A stretch of DNA of 64,000 bases from contig NZ_JAUTAU010000001.1 in NCBI RefSeq assembly GCF_030818775.1, forward strand, positions 2,236,001 to 2,300,000, in the 5' to 3' direction. Below are positions 46,172 through 55,214 of this stretch, piece after piece. The position numbers were made by a program, and so were the translations under genes. Below the pieces are notes generated by a model that was not told the DNA's origin, ran no database searches, and was given only the letters and a program-made list of their open reading frames with translations. Source of the stretch: Bacillus sp. SORGH_AS_0510. Lineage in GTDB: Bacteria; Bacillota; Bacilli; Bacillales; Cytobacillaceae. How positions within the stretch are numbered: position 1 is the first letter of the stretch; each line of letters opens with the position of its first letter.

Positions 46172-46600
46172 GTGAGCATGTCATTAAAAGATTTATTCCT
46201 AATCTTTAGCAAAAATGATTACGAAAAGGAATTAAAGAAAAAGTTGACTTCCTTAGAATTGAATATTGAAAAATTACAAAAGCAGCTGCAAACCCTCCAA
46301 CAATCATCTCCCCCGGAAGAAGCTAGCAAACATAATGAACCTCCAATTATTATAGAGAAGATTAATATTGAAAAAATCATTTTAGATAAATACGAATTAA
46401 ACAATAACTTTGGGCAGCTTGGAATTAAAGAACTGAAAGGGAAATTAAATATTGGAGCAACCTATGGTACTGAATTTCAACCTAACTTCGATAAAAATGA
46501 GGAGGAAGAGGAAAGGAATACCGGACAAAAAGAAAGGATAAAACCAGCTACATCACCACAAAATGGTCCTAAAGTGAATTTTTATTCAAAAGAAGATTAA
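46172..46600 (+). CDS. GerPC-like spore germination protein
   Basis: GTG 46172, after AAGGGAG, gives 142 residues. A coiled coil (EKELKKKLTSLELNIEKLQKQLQTLQQ) is followed by a beta-type segment IIIEKINIEKIILDKYELNNNFGQLGIKELKGKLNIGATYG, whose closing LKGKLNIG resembles GerPC. An acidic, low-complexity tail ends the protein. GerPC is one of the GerP proteins needed for germinant access. It is co-directional with the Hsp20-like gene. Family assignment is by pattern. Confidence 0.65.
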   Translation: MSMSLKDLFLIFSKNDYEKELKKKLTSLELNIEKLQKQLQTLQQSSPPEEASKHNEPPIIIEKINIEKIILDKYELNNNFGQLGIKELKGKLNIGATYGTEFQPNFDKNEEEEERNTGQKERIKPATSPQNGPKVNFYSKED

Positions 46601-46636
46601 AAAAAAGACTAAGGTTACAACCTTTAGTCTTTTGAG
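46600..46636. terminator. Bidirectional rho-independent terminator
   Basis: AAAAGACTAAGGTT and AACCTTTAGTCTTTT pair around ACA with one mismatch, between the GerPC-like gene and the minus-strand ykuS. Confidence 0.8.
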
Positions 46637-46642
46637 AAATCA

Positions 46643-46885
46643 TTATTGAAGCCTGCTTTCAACCTGTTGACATACTTCGTCCGCGGACATCCCGTTTGCA
46701 TCAATTACAGAGCCTTTTGTAAGGGTATCCTGCATTCCCATCACGTTTGAATCAAGACCAGTTACAACACAGCAATCACAGTTTTGTGCATCGGATTCCT
46801 GTTTTAATTCAACTACGTCATAGCCTTTTTCACGTAGTACTTGTTGAATATTTGTAAGAGATTGCTCTACACCAACTTTTGCCAT
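46643..46885 (-). CDS. ykuS: YkuS-like UPF0180 protein, 80 aa
   Basis: ATG 46885 has AGGAGGAGGTG upstream and gives [50 protein letters not shown]..., a pattern I recognise as the UPF0180/YkuS family. A longer reading to 47035 adds an unsupported 50-residue hydrophobic leader. The CDCC pair may bind a metal. Function unknown. Confidence 0.8.
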   Translation of the reverse strand: MAKVGVEQSLTNIQQVLREKGYDVVELKQESDAQNCDCCVVTGLDSNVMGMQDTLTKGSVIDANGMSADEVCQQVESRLQ

Positions 46886-46985
46886 ACAAAACACCTCCTC
46901 CTGTAGATTATCATGCCAAAGTTTAACGGAAATATTCCGTATAAGTAGCATTAACCTTCCAAAAACTATTAAGGGAGGTGTAATG

Positions 46986-47126
46986 ATGGGAAAACGTAGT
47001 AAAAAGAAAGCAGATCCATCCACAATTGGACTCAATTCACCCCAAGTTGAGGGACAAGGAACAACGGTAACAGAAACAGGATCAAGAGCTGAGTCTTCTT
47101 CAAGAAGAAAACAAAAACAAATGTAA
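46986..47126 (+). CDS. Small basic spore-type protein, 46 aa
   Basis: GGGAGGTG precedes ATG 46983 and 46986. The product [46 protein letters not shown] is very basic and hydrophilic. The MGKR start and the GQG core recall small acid-soluble spore proteins such as SspO, but the similarity is weak. It is divergent from ykuS and is followed by a terminator. Confidence 0.6.
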   Translation: MGKRSKKKADPSTIGLNSPQVEGQGTTVTETGSRAESSSRRKQKQM

Positions 47127-47128
47127 AA

Positions 47129-47168
47129 AATGAAAGAGGCTGACCTTGTGGGTTCAGCCTCTTAACAA
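47129..47168. terminator. Bidirectional rho-independent terminator
   Basis: AAGAGGCTGA and TCAGCCTCTT form a 10-bp stem around a CCTTGTGGGT loop, between the small plus-strand gene and ykpA. Confidence 0.8.
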
Positions 47169-48791
<1,623 letters not shown>

Positions 48792-48965
48792 TTAAATCCT
48801 CCAAAACAAAATATCTATTAATTATACCATTAAAAAAGGTGAAGAGCGAATTCTTTCATTCACCGGTTAGAATGAAAAATTTTCTAAAAAAATTTTTCTT
48901 TTTCACACTTTATTCATAATTTTGTTGTAGAATTGGATTAAGAAGTATTAAAGAAGGTGAGAAGT

Positions 48966-49100
48966 ATGGCAAAAAAACAGCTTACTGAACTCGTAAATAA
49001 ATTAAAAAAGGCTGGAATCAAAGCGAGTTTAACAAAACCGAAGTCCAATTACCTTTTATCTTTACAGCAAATTAAAAAATATCCTTCATCTGTGAATTAA
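48966..49100 (+). CDS. Small basic protein, 44 aa, unknown
   Basis: AAGGTGAGAAG precedes ATG 48966. The product MAKKQLTELVNKLKKAGIKASLTKPKSNYLLSLQQIKKYPSSVN is basic and helical. No family is recognised. It is divergent from ykpA and ends before a terminator shared with the minus-strand SCO gene. Confidence 0.5.
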   Translation: MAKKQLTELVNKLKKAGIKASLTKPKSNYLLSLQQIKKYPSSVN

Positions 49101-49114
49101 ATAGGAAAAATTAG

Positions 49115-49158
49115 AACTAAAAAGCGATTAATCCTAGGGACTAACCGCTTTTTTTTAT
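49115..49158. terminator. Terminator hairpin between the small protein and SCO genes
   Basis: AAAAAGCGATTA and TAACCGCTTTTTTTT form an imperfect stem with one mismatch. The T-run is on the plus strand and the A-run serves the minus strand. Confidence 0.65.
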
Positions 49159-49180
49159 TGATTAAAACAAAGAAAAAATT

Positions 49181-49783
49181 TTAATAAAGCTTATCCATAA
49201 TTGTTTCATATACATCTTTTTTATTAAAGTCATTTCCCATAGGAAACTTTGCGATGAATTTATTATCTTGATTGACTAAGTAAGTAAAGGTTGAATGGAC
49301 AAATTGACCATTCCCTGGGTCTTTATATTGAAATTGTAATGCATCCGTCACCTTTTGAATTTCTTTCTGGTCCTCTTTTATTCTTTGTTTCTCACCAGTT
49401 AAAAATATCCATTGGTTATCATTGTCAATCCCAAAGCCTTTCATATATTCTTGTAAAATTTGTGGTGTGTCACGGTATGGATCAATGGTAATGGTGACAA
49501 ATTCAATCTCTTTTCCGTAAATTCCGCTTTTTTCTAAATCCTTCTTCAAGGCCACCATCTTTTGTGTAGTGGTAGGACAAATGTCTGGACAATGAGTATA
49601 GATAAATTCAATTAGTTTAAGTTTGGTTGGATCCTTCCCAAAGGTATAGGTTTTGCCATTTTGATTAATCAAACTAACTTCTGCTGGTATTGTCGCATTT
49701 GCGTCTCGAATTAGAAAATAGGAAATTCCTGCCGCAATCCCTAAAAATATTGCAAGACCACAAATGAGATAGATTTTTTTCAT
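49181..49783 (-). CDS. SCO1/SenC-family copper chaperone-like protein
   Basis: ATG 49783 (MKKIYLICGLAIFLGIAAG), after AGGAGGGATAG, gives 200 residues. The reading from 49849 adds an unsupported leader. A single N-terminal membrane helix anchors a thioredoxin-like domain. The copper-binding CPDIC motif (THCPDICPTTTQK) and the distal His in FVHSTFTY are present. SCO proteins help assemble the CuA site of cytochrome oxidase or nitrous-oxide-type enzymes. B. subtilis YpmQ is similar. Confidence 0.88.
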   Translation of the reverse strand: MKKIYLICGLAIFLGIAAGISYFLIRDANATIPAEVSLINQNGKTYTFGKDPTKLKLIEFIYTHCPDICPTTTQKMVALKKDLEKSGIYGKEIEFVTITIDPYRDTPQILQEYMKGFGIDNDNQWIFLTGEKQRIKEDQKEIQKVTDALQFQYKDPGNGQFVHSTFTYLVNQDNKFIAKFPMGNDFNKKDVYETIMDKLY

Positions 49784-49968
49784 AACTATCCCTCCTAACA
49801 ATAAGATAAAGAAGATTGTTGAAAAAAGATATGGATAATTTGTGAACAAAAGCTTATGCCCTTAAACGAATAATCATTTATACTTTAATATGATTAGGGA
49901 CTTTAACATCGTATATTATTGACAACTAAGAGTATGGGTTAAATAGTAGAGGATAGGTGTTAGTCGTG

Positions 49969-50358
49969 ATGAAACAAGTATTAAATTTTGTCATACAAAT
50001 GGGGATTTTGATTGTAATTTATCAGCTCGGAAATCTTATAGTCAGATTATTTCATCTGCCTATCCCTGGTAATGTGGTAGGGATTGTTATACTTTTCTTC
50101 CTACTTTGGTTAGGTATTATTAAGGTTGAACAAATAGAAACAGCAGCCGGCTGGCTGTTAAAACATCTTGGTTTCTTTTTTATTCCCATTTCAATTGGAT
50201 TAATGACATTGGGGAGCACTCTAGTAAAGAATGGATTACCATTACTCCTTGTACTTAGTGTAAGTGCTTTTGTTGGGCTAATATCAGCTGGAAAAGCTAC
50301 GCAAGTGGTCATATTAAAAAATGAGAAGGATCAAGTGAGCCATCATGATCACGCTTAA
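49969..50358 (+). CDS. CidA/LrgA-family holin-like protein
   Basis: A 129-residue membrane protein with four predicted helices (FVIQMGILIVIYQLGNLIV, GNVVGIVILFFLLWLGII, LLKHLGFFFIPISIGLMTLG, LPLLLVLSVSAFVGLIS). It resembles the CidA/LrgA pair of murein-hydrolase and cell-death regulators. AGGTG lies upstream of ATG 49969, and GTG 49966 is equally possible. It overlaps the next gene by 14 bp, so the two are coupled. Confidence 0.8.
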   Translation: MKQVLNFVIQMGILIVIYQLGNLIVRLFHLPIPGNVVGIVILFFLLWLGIIKVEQIETAAGWLLKHLGFFFIPISIGLMTLGSTLVKNGLPLLLVLSVSAFVGLISAGKATQVVILKNEKDQVSHHDHA

Positions 50359-51022
50359 TAATATTCTTATAACCATTTCTGTCTATTATTTAGCTAGAAT
50401 ACTTGCGAAAAAATGCCCGATGCCCCTGACTAATCCTGTTTTTCTAAGTACTGTTATTATTATTGGGTTATTAGTTGCTTCTAAGCAATCTTATAATGAT
50501 TATCTTCCAGCAAAAAACATCTTAACATATTTACTTGGACCAGCAACAGTTGCTCTTGCACTTCCAATATATAGAAATCGTCAATTATTTACTAAATATT
50601 TTATTGCCGCTTTTATAGGCATATCCGTTGGTACTATATCAACGATCTGTTCTGCTATTTTACTAGCACGTTTACTTGACTTATCAGAGATGTTTATAAG
50701 AGCGTTGACAGTAAAATCTGTAACAGTACCCGTAGCAACTGAAATAGGAAGGATTATTAAAGGGAATGTGCCACTAATTGCCGCTTTTGTTATTATTACC
50801 GGAATGATTGGAGCTATGTTTGGTGCTAAAGTCTTAAATATTTTTAAAATCAACCATCCTTTTGCTCGTGGCCTGTCAATTGGAACAATTGCTCATGGTA
50901 TAGGAACAGCAGAAGCAGTGAAAGAAGGGGAGATACAAGGTGCTGTATCAGGTGCAGCTATGGGAATCGCAGCTGTATTAACCTCTTTAATTATTCCGTA
51001 TATTATTGATTTAATCATCTGA
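50345..51022 (+). CDS. CidB/LrgB-family membrane protein
   Basis: A 225-residue protein with about six helices, containing the family GPATVALALPIYRNRQLFTKY motif and the C-terminal GTIAHGIGTAEAVKEGEIQGAVSGAAMGIAAVLTSL motif, both typical of LrgB/CidB. It pairs with the upstream LrgA-like gene. The proteins are thought to affect autolysis and metabolite (pyruvate) transport. It ends before the promoter of the attenuated mutS2-like gene. Confidence 0.85.
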   Translation: MITLNNILITISVYYLARILAKKCPMPLTNPVFLSTVIIIGLLVASKQSYNDYLPAKNILTYLLGPATVALALPIYRNRQLFTKYFIAAFIGISVGTISTICSAILLARLLDLSEMFIRALTVKSVTVPVATEIGRIIKGNVPLIAAFVIITGMIGAMFGAKVLNIFKINHPFARGLSIGTIAHGIGTAEAVKEGEIQGAVSGAAMGIAAVLTSLIIPYIIDLII

Positions 51023-51034
51023 AAATTCATCTTA

Positions 51035-51063
51035 TTGACAAATAATTGCATTTATTATATTCT
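51035..51063 (+). promoter_or_regulatory. SigA promoter of the leader and mutS2-like gene
   Basis: TTGACA (51035-51040) and TATTCT (51058-51063) with a 17-nt spacer. Transcription should start near 51070, giving a leader of about 340 nt. Confidence 0.75.
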
Positions 51064-51106
51064 TTTAGAAGAAATTAACTTTTTTCTTAAAAAAGGAGTA
51101 TGTTTT

Positions 51107-51130
51107 ATGTTAGGTGTCGTTCTTAACTAA
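51107..51130 (+). CDS. Leader peptide MLGVVLN (7 codons)
   Basis: ATG 51107 follows AAGGAG (51093-51098) at ideal spacing and encodes seven codons before TAA at 51128-51130. Codons 5-7 overlap GTTCTTAACT (51119-51128), the perfect inverse of AGTTAAGAAC at 51227-51236. A ribosome stalled on this uORF would keep the downstream segment unpaired. It is inferred to act as the sensor of a ribosome-mediated attenuator for the mutS2-like gene. Confidence 0.6.
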   Translation: MLGVVLN

Positions 51131-51226
51131 TCCAATCAATAGGATACACTCATTCTATTTTAACCATTGTTACCTTTTCTTTTTAAGTATTATTTAAAGG
51201 TTTATTTAAGTGTGGTTATGGAGTGA

Positions 51227-51374
51227 AGTTAAGAACAATGGGCAAACATAAGCATACATTCTTTTGCCAATGTAGGCTGTGTACACTCGTGTAGACAGTT
51301 TTTATTTTGGTTAAATTTTAGTATGTAAAATAAGTAAAGTCTTTACTTTTTACTTAGCCGCAATGACATTGTTC
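51227..51374 (+). promoter_or_regulatory. Alternative-pairing region of the attenuator
   Basis: The element at 51227-51236 pairs with the leader codons. The overlapping GAACAATG (51233-51240) is complementary to CATTGTTC (51367-51374) in the loop and 3' arm of the main terminator. One region can therefore pair with either the leader peptide sequence or the terminator. A local hairpin GGCAAA/TTTGCC is at 51241-51268. Confidence 0.5.
51277..51308 (+). terminator. Upstream terminator-like hairpin in the leader
   Basis: CTGTGTACAC (51277-51286) and GTGTAGACAG (51289-51298) pair with one mismatch and are followed directly by TTTTTATTTT. Confidence 0.5.
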
Positions 51375-51395
51375 ATTGCGGCTATTTTTATTTTT
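51355..51395 (+). terminator. Main attenuator terminator
   Basis: TAGCCGCAATGA (51355-51366) and TCATTGCGGCTA (51373-51384) form a perfect 12-bp stem with a 6-nt loop. TTTTTATTTTT follows, ending one base before the AGGAGG ribosome binding site (51396-51401) of the mutS2-like gene. This placement is characteristic of an attenuator rather than of an operon end. Confidence 0.85.
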
Positions 51396-51409
51396 AGGAG
51401 GTTACTCAG

Positions 51410-53335
51410 TTGAACCAACATACTTTTCAGGTATTAGAATTTGAGAAAATAAAGAGTTGTATAGCAGACTTTGCGTTAACAAAAGAAGGGAAAGGAAAAA
51501 TTGAGTGCCTGACACCCTCGACCAATCAAAAACAAATTGAAGCCTGGCTAGATGAAGTGTCTGAAGCAGTTGAAATATTAAAGAAGAGCGCAAGTGTTCC
51601 TGTGCATGGTTTAGAAGGTATGGAACTGCTAATCAATAACATGAACAAAGGAGTAGTATTAAGAACCGACCAGTTATTGAAGCTTTATGACTTTTTGGAC
51701 TGCTGTGGTAAGATGCGCAGGTATATGAAGGATAAGGAGTACTATGCTCCGAGAGTGTCAGCTTACGTAGAGGGGATTGAGGAACTTCCTGAACTCGCCA
51801 GTGAGATCATCCGTTGTGTCCGTAATGGAAGAGTGGATGATTACGCAAGTAAAGAGTTATTAAAGGTAAGAAAGCAGATTACCATCCATGAAGAGCGATT
51901 AAAGGAGAAAACTTTACAGCTAATTCGGTCAAATAAGTACAAATCCTACTTGCAAGAGAGTGTCGTTAGCCAGAGGAGTGGAAGATATGTTATTCCAATT
52001 AAAAAGGAGTTTAGAAATAAACTAAAAGGTACTGTATTAGACACGTCTGCTTCAGGTTCCACGCTTTTTATTGAGCCAGAGGAAATTGCCGTTTACCAGG
52101 ACCAGTTAACGTGGTTATTGTCAGATGAAGAAGTAGAGGTCCAAAAGGTTCTAAGTTATTTGACAGGGTTGGTAGAAGAAAAGGAGCAGCAAATTCTTAT
52201 TGCAATTGAGACTATGGTTCATTATGATTTTTTGTTTGCAAAAGCTAAGTATTGTAGGTCTATAGGTGGAATGAAGGTTGGAATTAACGTTTCGGAGAAT
52301 ATTGAATTGATTCATGCTAGACATCCACTATTGGGTGAAAAGGCAGTTCCGTTGTCGTTCAAACTGGATAAGGGAAAGCAAGCATTAGTTATTACCGGTC
52401 CAAACACAGGAGGAAAAACAGTCGCAATAAAAACAGTCGGCCTTTTGACGTTAATGGTTCAATGTGGTCTTCATATTCCAGCATCACAAGAGAGCAATAT
52501 TTGTATTTTCGAACGTATTTTAGTTGATATTGGCGATGGGCAAAGTATTGCAGATAATTTAAGCACGTTTAGTTCAAGAATTGTAAATATCATTGATATT
52601 TTAAAGGAAACAAACAATCGATCATTAGTCCTTTTAGATGAACTTGGTTCAGGAACAGATCCGGGAGAAGGGATGGGTCTTGCGACGGCTATCCTAGAAA
52701 CCTTATATGAAAAAGGGGCGACTATCTTCGCAACCACCCATTATAGTGAAATTAAAGTTTTTGCCGAGAACCATCAAGGTTTTCTGAACGGATCGATGGA
52801 ATTTGATTTAGCTACCTTAAGTCCGACCTATCGCCTTACTATAGGAAGGGGAGGAGAAAGCCAGGCGTTTGCTATTGCCTTAAAACTTGGCATTCATCCT
52901 AAGATTATTGAAAGAGCACATATAATTACCTATAAGGATGAAAAAGAGTATAAAACAGAAATCACAGATTCCTGGAAATTGAGAGAATTAGAAAAGCAAA
53001 TAATTGTAAATAAACATGGTGCTGTAAAAAAGGCTCCAAAAACGGAGATTAACATTCCACTCTATCAACAAGGGGATAATGTAAGGCTCTCTCCATCTAA
53101 TCAGTTTGGAATTATTTATAAAGGTCCAGACCAATATGGCAATTACCTTGTTCAGGTTAAAGGTGAAAAAGTGTCGATCAATCATAAAAGAATTGATTTA
53201 TATATTCCAGCTAGTGAGTTATATCCTGAGGATTATGATTTTGATATTATCTTTCAATCAAAGGAAAACAGAAAGAAAAGTAAATTACTTTCAAAAGAAC
53301 ACCAAGAAAACATAACTATTGATTACATTGAATAA
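51410..53335 (+). CDS. MutS2 paralogue lacking the Smr domain
   Basis: TTG 51410 follows AGGAGG. The 641-residue protein shows the MutS2 core: N-terminal domain (FEKIKSCIADFALTKEGK), clamp and connector helices, Walker A TGPNTGGKTVA, the ADNLSTFSSRI loop, Walker B LVLLDELGSGTDPGEG and ATTHYSEIK. The C-terminus has a KOW-like segment (QGDNVRLSPSNQFGIIYKGPDQYGNYLVQVKGEKVSI) but stops without the Smr nuclease domain. Canonical MutS2 is about 785 residues and acts on collided ribosomes or recombination. Here the attenuator leader suggests induction by a translation problem. Confidence 0.85.
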   Translation: MNQHTFQVLEFEKIKSCIADFALTKEGKGKIECLTPSTNQKQIEAWLDEVSEAVEILKKSASVPVHGLEGMELLINNMNKGVVLRTDQLLKLYDFLDCCGKMRRYMKDKEYYAPRVSAYVEGIEELPELASEIIRCVRNGRVDDYASKELLKVRKQITIHEERLKEKTLQLIRSNKYKSYLQESVVSQRSGRYVIPIKKEFRNKLKGTVLDTSASGSTLFIEPEEIAVYQDQLTWLLSDEEVEVQKVLSYLTGLVEEKEQQILIAIETMVHYDFLFAKAKYCRSIGGMKVGINVSENIELIHARHPLLGEKAVPLSFKLDKGKQALVITGPNTGGKTVAIKTVGLLTLMVQCGLHIPASQESNICIFERILVDIGDGQSIADNLSTFSSRIVNIIDILKETNNRSLVLLDELGSGTDPGEGMGLATAILETLYEKGATIFATTHYSEIKVFAENHQGFLNGSMEFDLATLSPTYRLTIGRGGESQAFAIALKLGIHPKIIERAHIITYKDEKEYKTEITDSWKLRELEKQIIVNKHGAVKKAPKTEINIPLYQQGDNVRLSPSNQFGIIYKGPDQYGNYLVQVKGEKVSINHKRIDLYIPASELYPEDYDFDIIFQSKENRKKSKLLSKEHQENITIDYIE

Positions 53336-53336
53336 G

Positions 53337-53377
53337 CAAATGAGGCTAACTCCTAGCGAGTCAGCCTCATTTTAAAT
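53337..53377. terminator. Bidirectional terminator after the mutS2-like gene
   Basis: AATGAGGCT and AGCCTCATT pair around an internal AACTC/GAGT stem. The plus-strand flank ends in TTTT. Confidence 0.75.
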
Positions 53378-53547
53378 TATTTTGTAAAATTCTGTATAAT
53401 CCAATCAACGACTACGCCTCCGAAATAAACACCAAATACACCTAATACAGCAGAAAATACGGGAGGAGCTGGTAGTGGAAGCTTTAAAAAGCGAAACAAT
53501 ATGCCGACCGACATTCCTGCAATCAAACTCAAGACTAACTCTTTCAT
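53377..53547 (-). CDS. XapX-domain small membrane protein, 56 aa
   Basis: ATG 53547 follows GAGGGAAGTAT. The product MKELVLSLIAGMSVGILFRFLKLPLPAPPVFSAVLGVFGVYFGGVVVDWIIQNFTK has the XapX (DUF1427) pattern of two helices with the central FKLLKLPxPAPPxxxAVxGVxGxYxG-like segment. Function unknown. Confidence 0.85.
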   Translation of the reverse strand: MKELVLSLIAGMSVGILFRFLKLPLPAPPVFSAVLGVFGVYFGGVVVDWIIQNFTK

Positions 53548-53695
53548 ATACTTCCCTCATCACCTAGTATTATTGAACTTCGATAGCTCATTTTCTAAGT
53601 ATGGGTTATTTTCTTTTTCTTATTCCGCAAATTCACCAGTTCAGAATTCCTATAGAATATTTAGAGAAAAAACCAGAAAAAAGTATACATGATCA

Positions 53696-53812
53696 GTGGA
53701 CATTGTTGTTTTAGTATTATTGAGCGTCATCATTTTTTCATGCTTGGTTAATACAGTCTGGTATACTGGTAGAGGAGTAGCATTTGAAAATAGGAAGAAA
53801 ATTATTGGCTGA
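53696..53812 (+). CDS. Possible single-helix membrane peptide, 38 aa
   Basis: GTG 53696 opens MDIVVLVLLSVIIFSCLVNTVWYTGRGVAFENRKKIIG, a single hydrophobic helix with a basic tail, typical of small membrane proteins. No clear ribosome binding site precedes it, so support is weak. It ends inside a palindrome GCTGACTCAA/TTGAGTCAGC at 53808-53830. Confidence 0.3.
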   Translation: MDIVVLVLLSVIIFSCLVNTVWYTGRGVAFENRKKIIG

Positions 53813-53830
53813 CTCAATACTTGAGTCAGC

Positions 53831-53977
53831 TCAGTTCATTTTACTTTTTTGAAAATATTTTTTAGCAAGTATATTTTTCACTTCATTATAACTTAACCCT
53901 GATTGGCTGTTTAGACGTTTTACCTCTTCTATATCAGTGCCGACTATTGTATGTTGTTTCTGATTATGAGCATCCAT
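53831..53977 (-). CDS. Small protein, 48 aa, gamma-SASP-like pattern
   Basis: ATG 53977 follows AAGGAGTGACTAAACC. The product MDAHNQKQHTIVGTDIEEVKRLNSQSGLSYNEVKNILAKKYFQKSKMN contains TDIEEVKRLNSQSG, which loosely resembles the repeat of gamma-type small acid-soluble spore proteins, but the rest does not. The ribosome binding site is strong, so the gene is probably real. Function not established. Confidence 0.55.
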   Translation of the reverse strand: MDAHNQKQHTIVGTDIEEVKRLNSQSGLSYNEVKNILAKKYFQKSKMN

Positions 53978-54062
53978 GGTTTAGTCACTCCTTAAAATAG
54001 GGATATTTATGAAATGAAAAGGTACTTTTTTGTCCATACTATAAATAAAGGAGGCGGTCCCA

Positions 54063-54248
54063 ATTTTTTACGGTAAAAGAGCAAAAGAAGAAGAGATTGA
54101 GACAATACTGGTAGATACTGAAATCTATTCCTGTATAGATGACTCATGCATTGGCTGGATGAGGAAAGATTTTGTTGCTGATGATTTGCTTTGTCCAATG
54201 TGCGGCAATGAAATGATTGAGCAAATGAGAGAGCTTCCAAAAATTTAA
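54063..54248 (+). CDS. YdjO-like cold-inducible zinc-ribbon protein with ATT start
   Basis: The reading frame encodes FYGKRAKEEEIETILVDTEIYSCIDDSCIGWMRKDFVADDLLCPMCGNEMIEQMRELPKI, closely matching the YdjO pattern with its four zinc-ribbon cysteines (CxxxxC...CPMC). Between the in-frame stop at 54042 and this sequence there is no ATG, GTG or TTG. AAGGAGG (54048-54054) lies 8 nt before ATT 54063, so a rare ATT start is inferred, giving 61 residues. Confidence 0.6.
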   Translation: MFYGKRAKEEEIETILVDTEIYSCIDDSCIGWMRKDFVADDLLCPMCGNEMIEQMRELPKI

Positions 54249-54261
54249 AAACCCTGATGGA

Positions 54262-54298
54262 AAAAAGACTGTCTCTGTGCTAGGACAGTCTTTTATTC
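54262..54298. terminator. Bidirectional rho-independent terminator
   Basis: AAAAGACTGTC and GACAGTCTTTT pair around TCTGTGCTAG, between the YdjO-like gene and the SplA-like gene. Confidence 0.8.
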
Positions 54299-54544
54299 AT
54301 CAAATGAATCCAAGAAATGTTCATCATAAGCTTGTTGGGCTGCTTCTGATGTAGAAAACAAGGCATCATCATCTTCAATAACATGAAACGTTTCATTCAG
54401 AAATAAAGCAAGGGCATTAGGGTCTTTAGGATGCTGTACAATTTCTGCTGATTTAATGTTTGCAACAGTGGGAACATGTGGATTCCGGTAAATTACATAA
54501 ACCTCATCCCCTGGTTTGGCATTATTCATATCAATCATACTCAT
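54293..54544 (-). CDS. SplA-like RNA-binding regulator
   Basis: GGAGGG precedes several in-frame ATGs. ATG 54544 has the best spacing, and 54550 is an alternative. The 83-residue product contains AKPGDEVYVIYRNPHVPTVANIKSAEIVQHPKDPNALALFLNETFHVI, which resembles SplA, the TRAP-related regulator of spore photoproduct lyase. No splB gene is adjacent. Acidic helical tail. Function inferred from pattern only. Confidence 0.6.
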   Translation of the reverse strand: MSMIDMNNAKPGDEVYVIYRNPHVPTVANIKSAEIVQHPKDPNALALFLNETFHVIEDDDALFSTSEAAQQAYDEHFLDSFDE

Positions 54545-54559
54545 ATACATAACCCTCCT

Positions 54560-54724
54560 TTAAAGATTTTCATTCTGCTGGTGAATTTCATCACCAGTTA
54601 AGATGATGTTAGCTTCTTCTAAGTCGCTGTGTTTATCTACCGAATCTCCAGCTACATATTTTTTGGCGGGAATTACAGGATCATTATTTTTTGAAGCCGT
54701 AAAATAATTATCATTTTTAGTCAT
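54560..54724 (-). CDS. Small acidic protein, 54 aa, unknown
   Basis: ATG 54724 has AAGGAG nine bases upstream. The product MTKNDNYFTASKNNDPVIPAKKYVAGDSVDKHSDLEEANIILTGDEIHQQNENL is polar and probably unstructured, with no recognised family. Earlier in-frame ATGs (54730, 54733) lie too close to the ribosome binding site. It is on the same strand and just upstream of the SplA-like gene. Confidence 0.5.
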   Translation of the reverse strand: MTKNDNYFTASKNNDPVIPAKKYVAGDSVDKHSDLEEANIILTGDEIHQQNENL

Positions 54725-54805
54725 TGCCATCATCTCCTTACATAAAGCATTTGCCTTTAAAAAAAGATTATCCCTGCCTAATTATTTATTAAACGGAAAC
54801 AAATA

Positions 54806-54838
54806 AAAAACTCTCCAAGGATTGGAGAGTTTTTTGTT
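54806..54838. terminator. Rho-independent terminator
   Basis: AAAAAACTCTCCAA and TTGGAGAGTTTTTT form a perfect stem with a GGA loop. It is bidirectional by sequence and serves the minus-strand YhfH-like gene. Confidence 0.85.
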
Positions 54839-54840
54839 GT

Positions 54841-54975
54841 CTATTCTTCTTTTTTTGCTAAGCAGTGGTCACATTCCATAAAATAACTTTCAGCTTGCTC
54901 TTCCATATGCTGACCACACTCTGAACATTCCTTCTTAGGTAAGTTGCGGAAAAATTCTACCGGACTCATTAACAT
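54841..54975 (-). CDS. YhfH-like zinc-ribbon protein, 44 aa
   Basis: ATG 54975 follows GGAGG. The product MLMSPVEFFRNLPKKECSECGQHMEEQAESYFMECDHCLAKKEE has two CxxC pairs, consistent with a small zinc ribbon, and resembles the YhfH family of Bacillus. Function unknown. Confidence 0.7.
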   Translation of the reverse strand: MLMSPVEFFRNLPKKECSECGQHMEEQAESYFMECDHCLAKKEE

Positions 54976-55214
54976 TTTAAAACTCCTCCTTTATTAATAC
55001 AGTTTATTAATTGCTTCCCTTGTTATAGTACAGTATAAACAAAAAATAAAAAAAAGTGTAGGCTTTTTTTAAAAAAATTGAAAATTTATAAAAAATGAGT
55101 CTTTTATCACACACAAGATTTATTGATGGTTCAACATTTAATGCTTCCATAACGTTATTGTTTACATTACAATCATAGTAGAAATAAAATGCAAAAATGG
55201 AGGGATGCTGGTTA

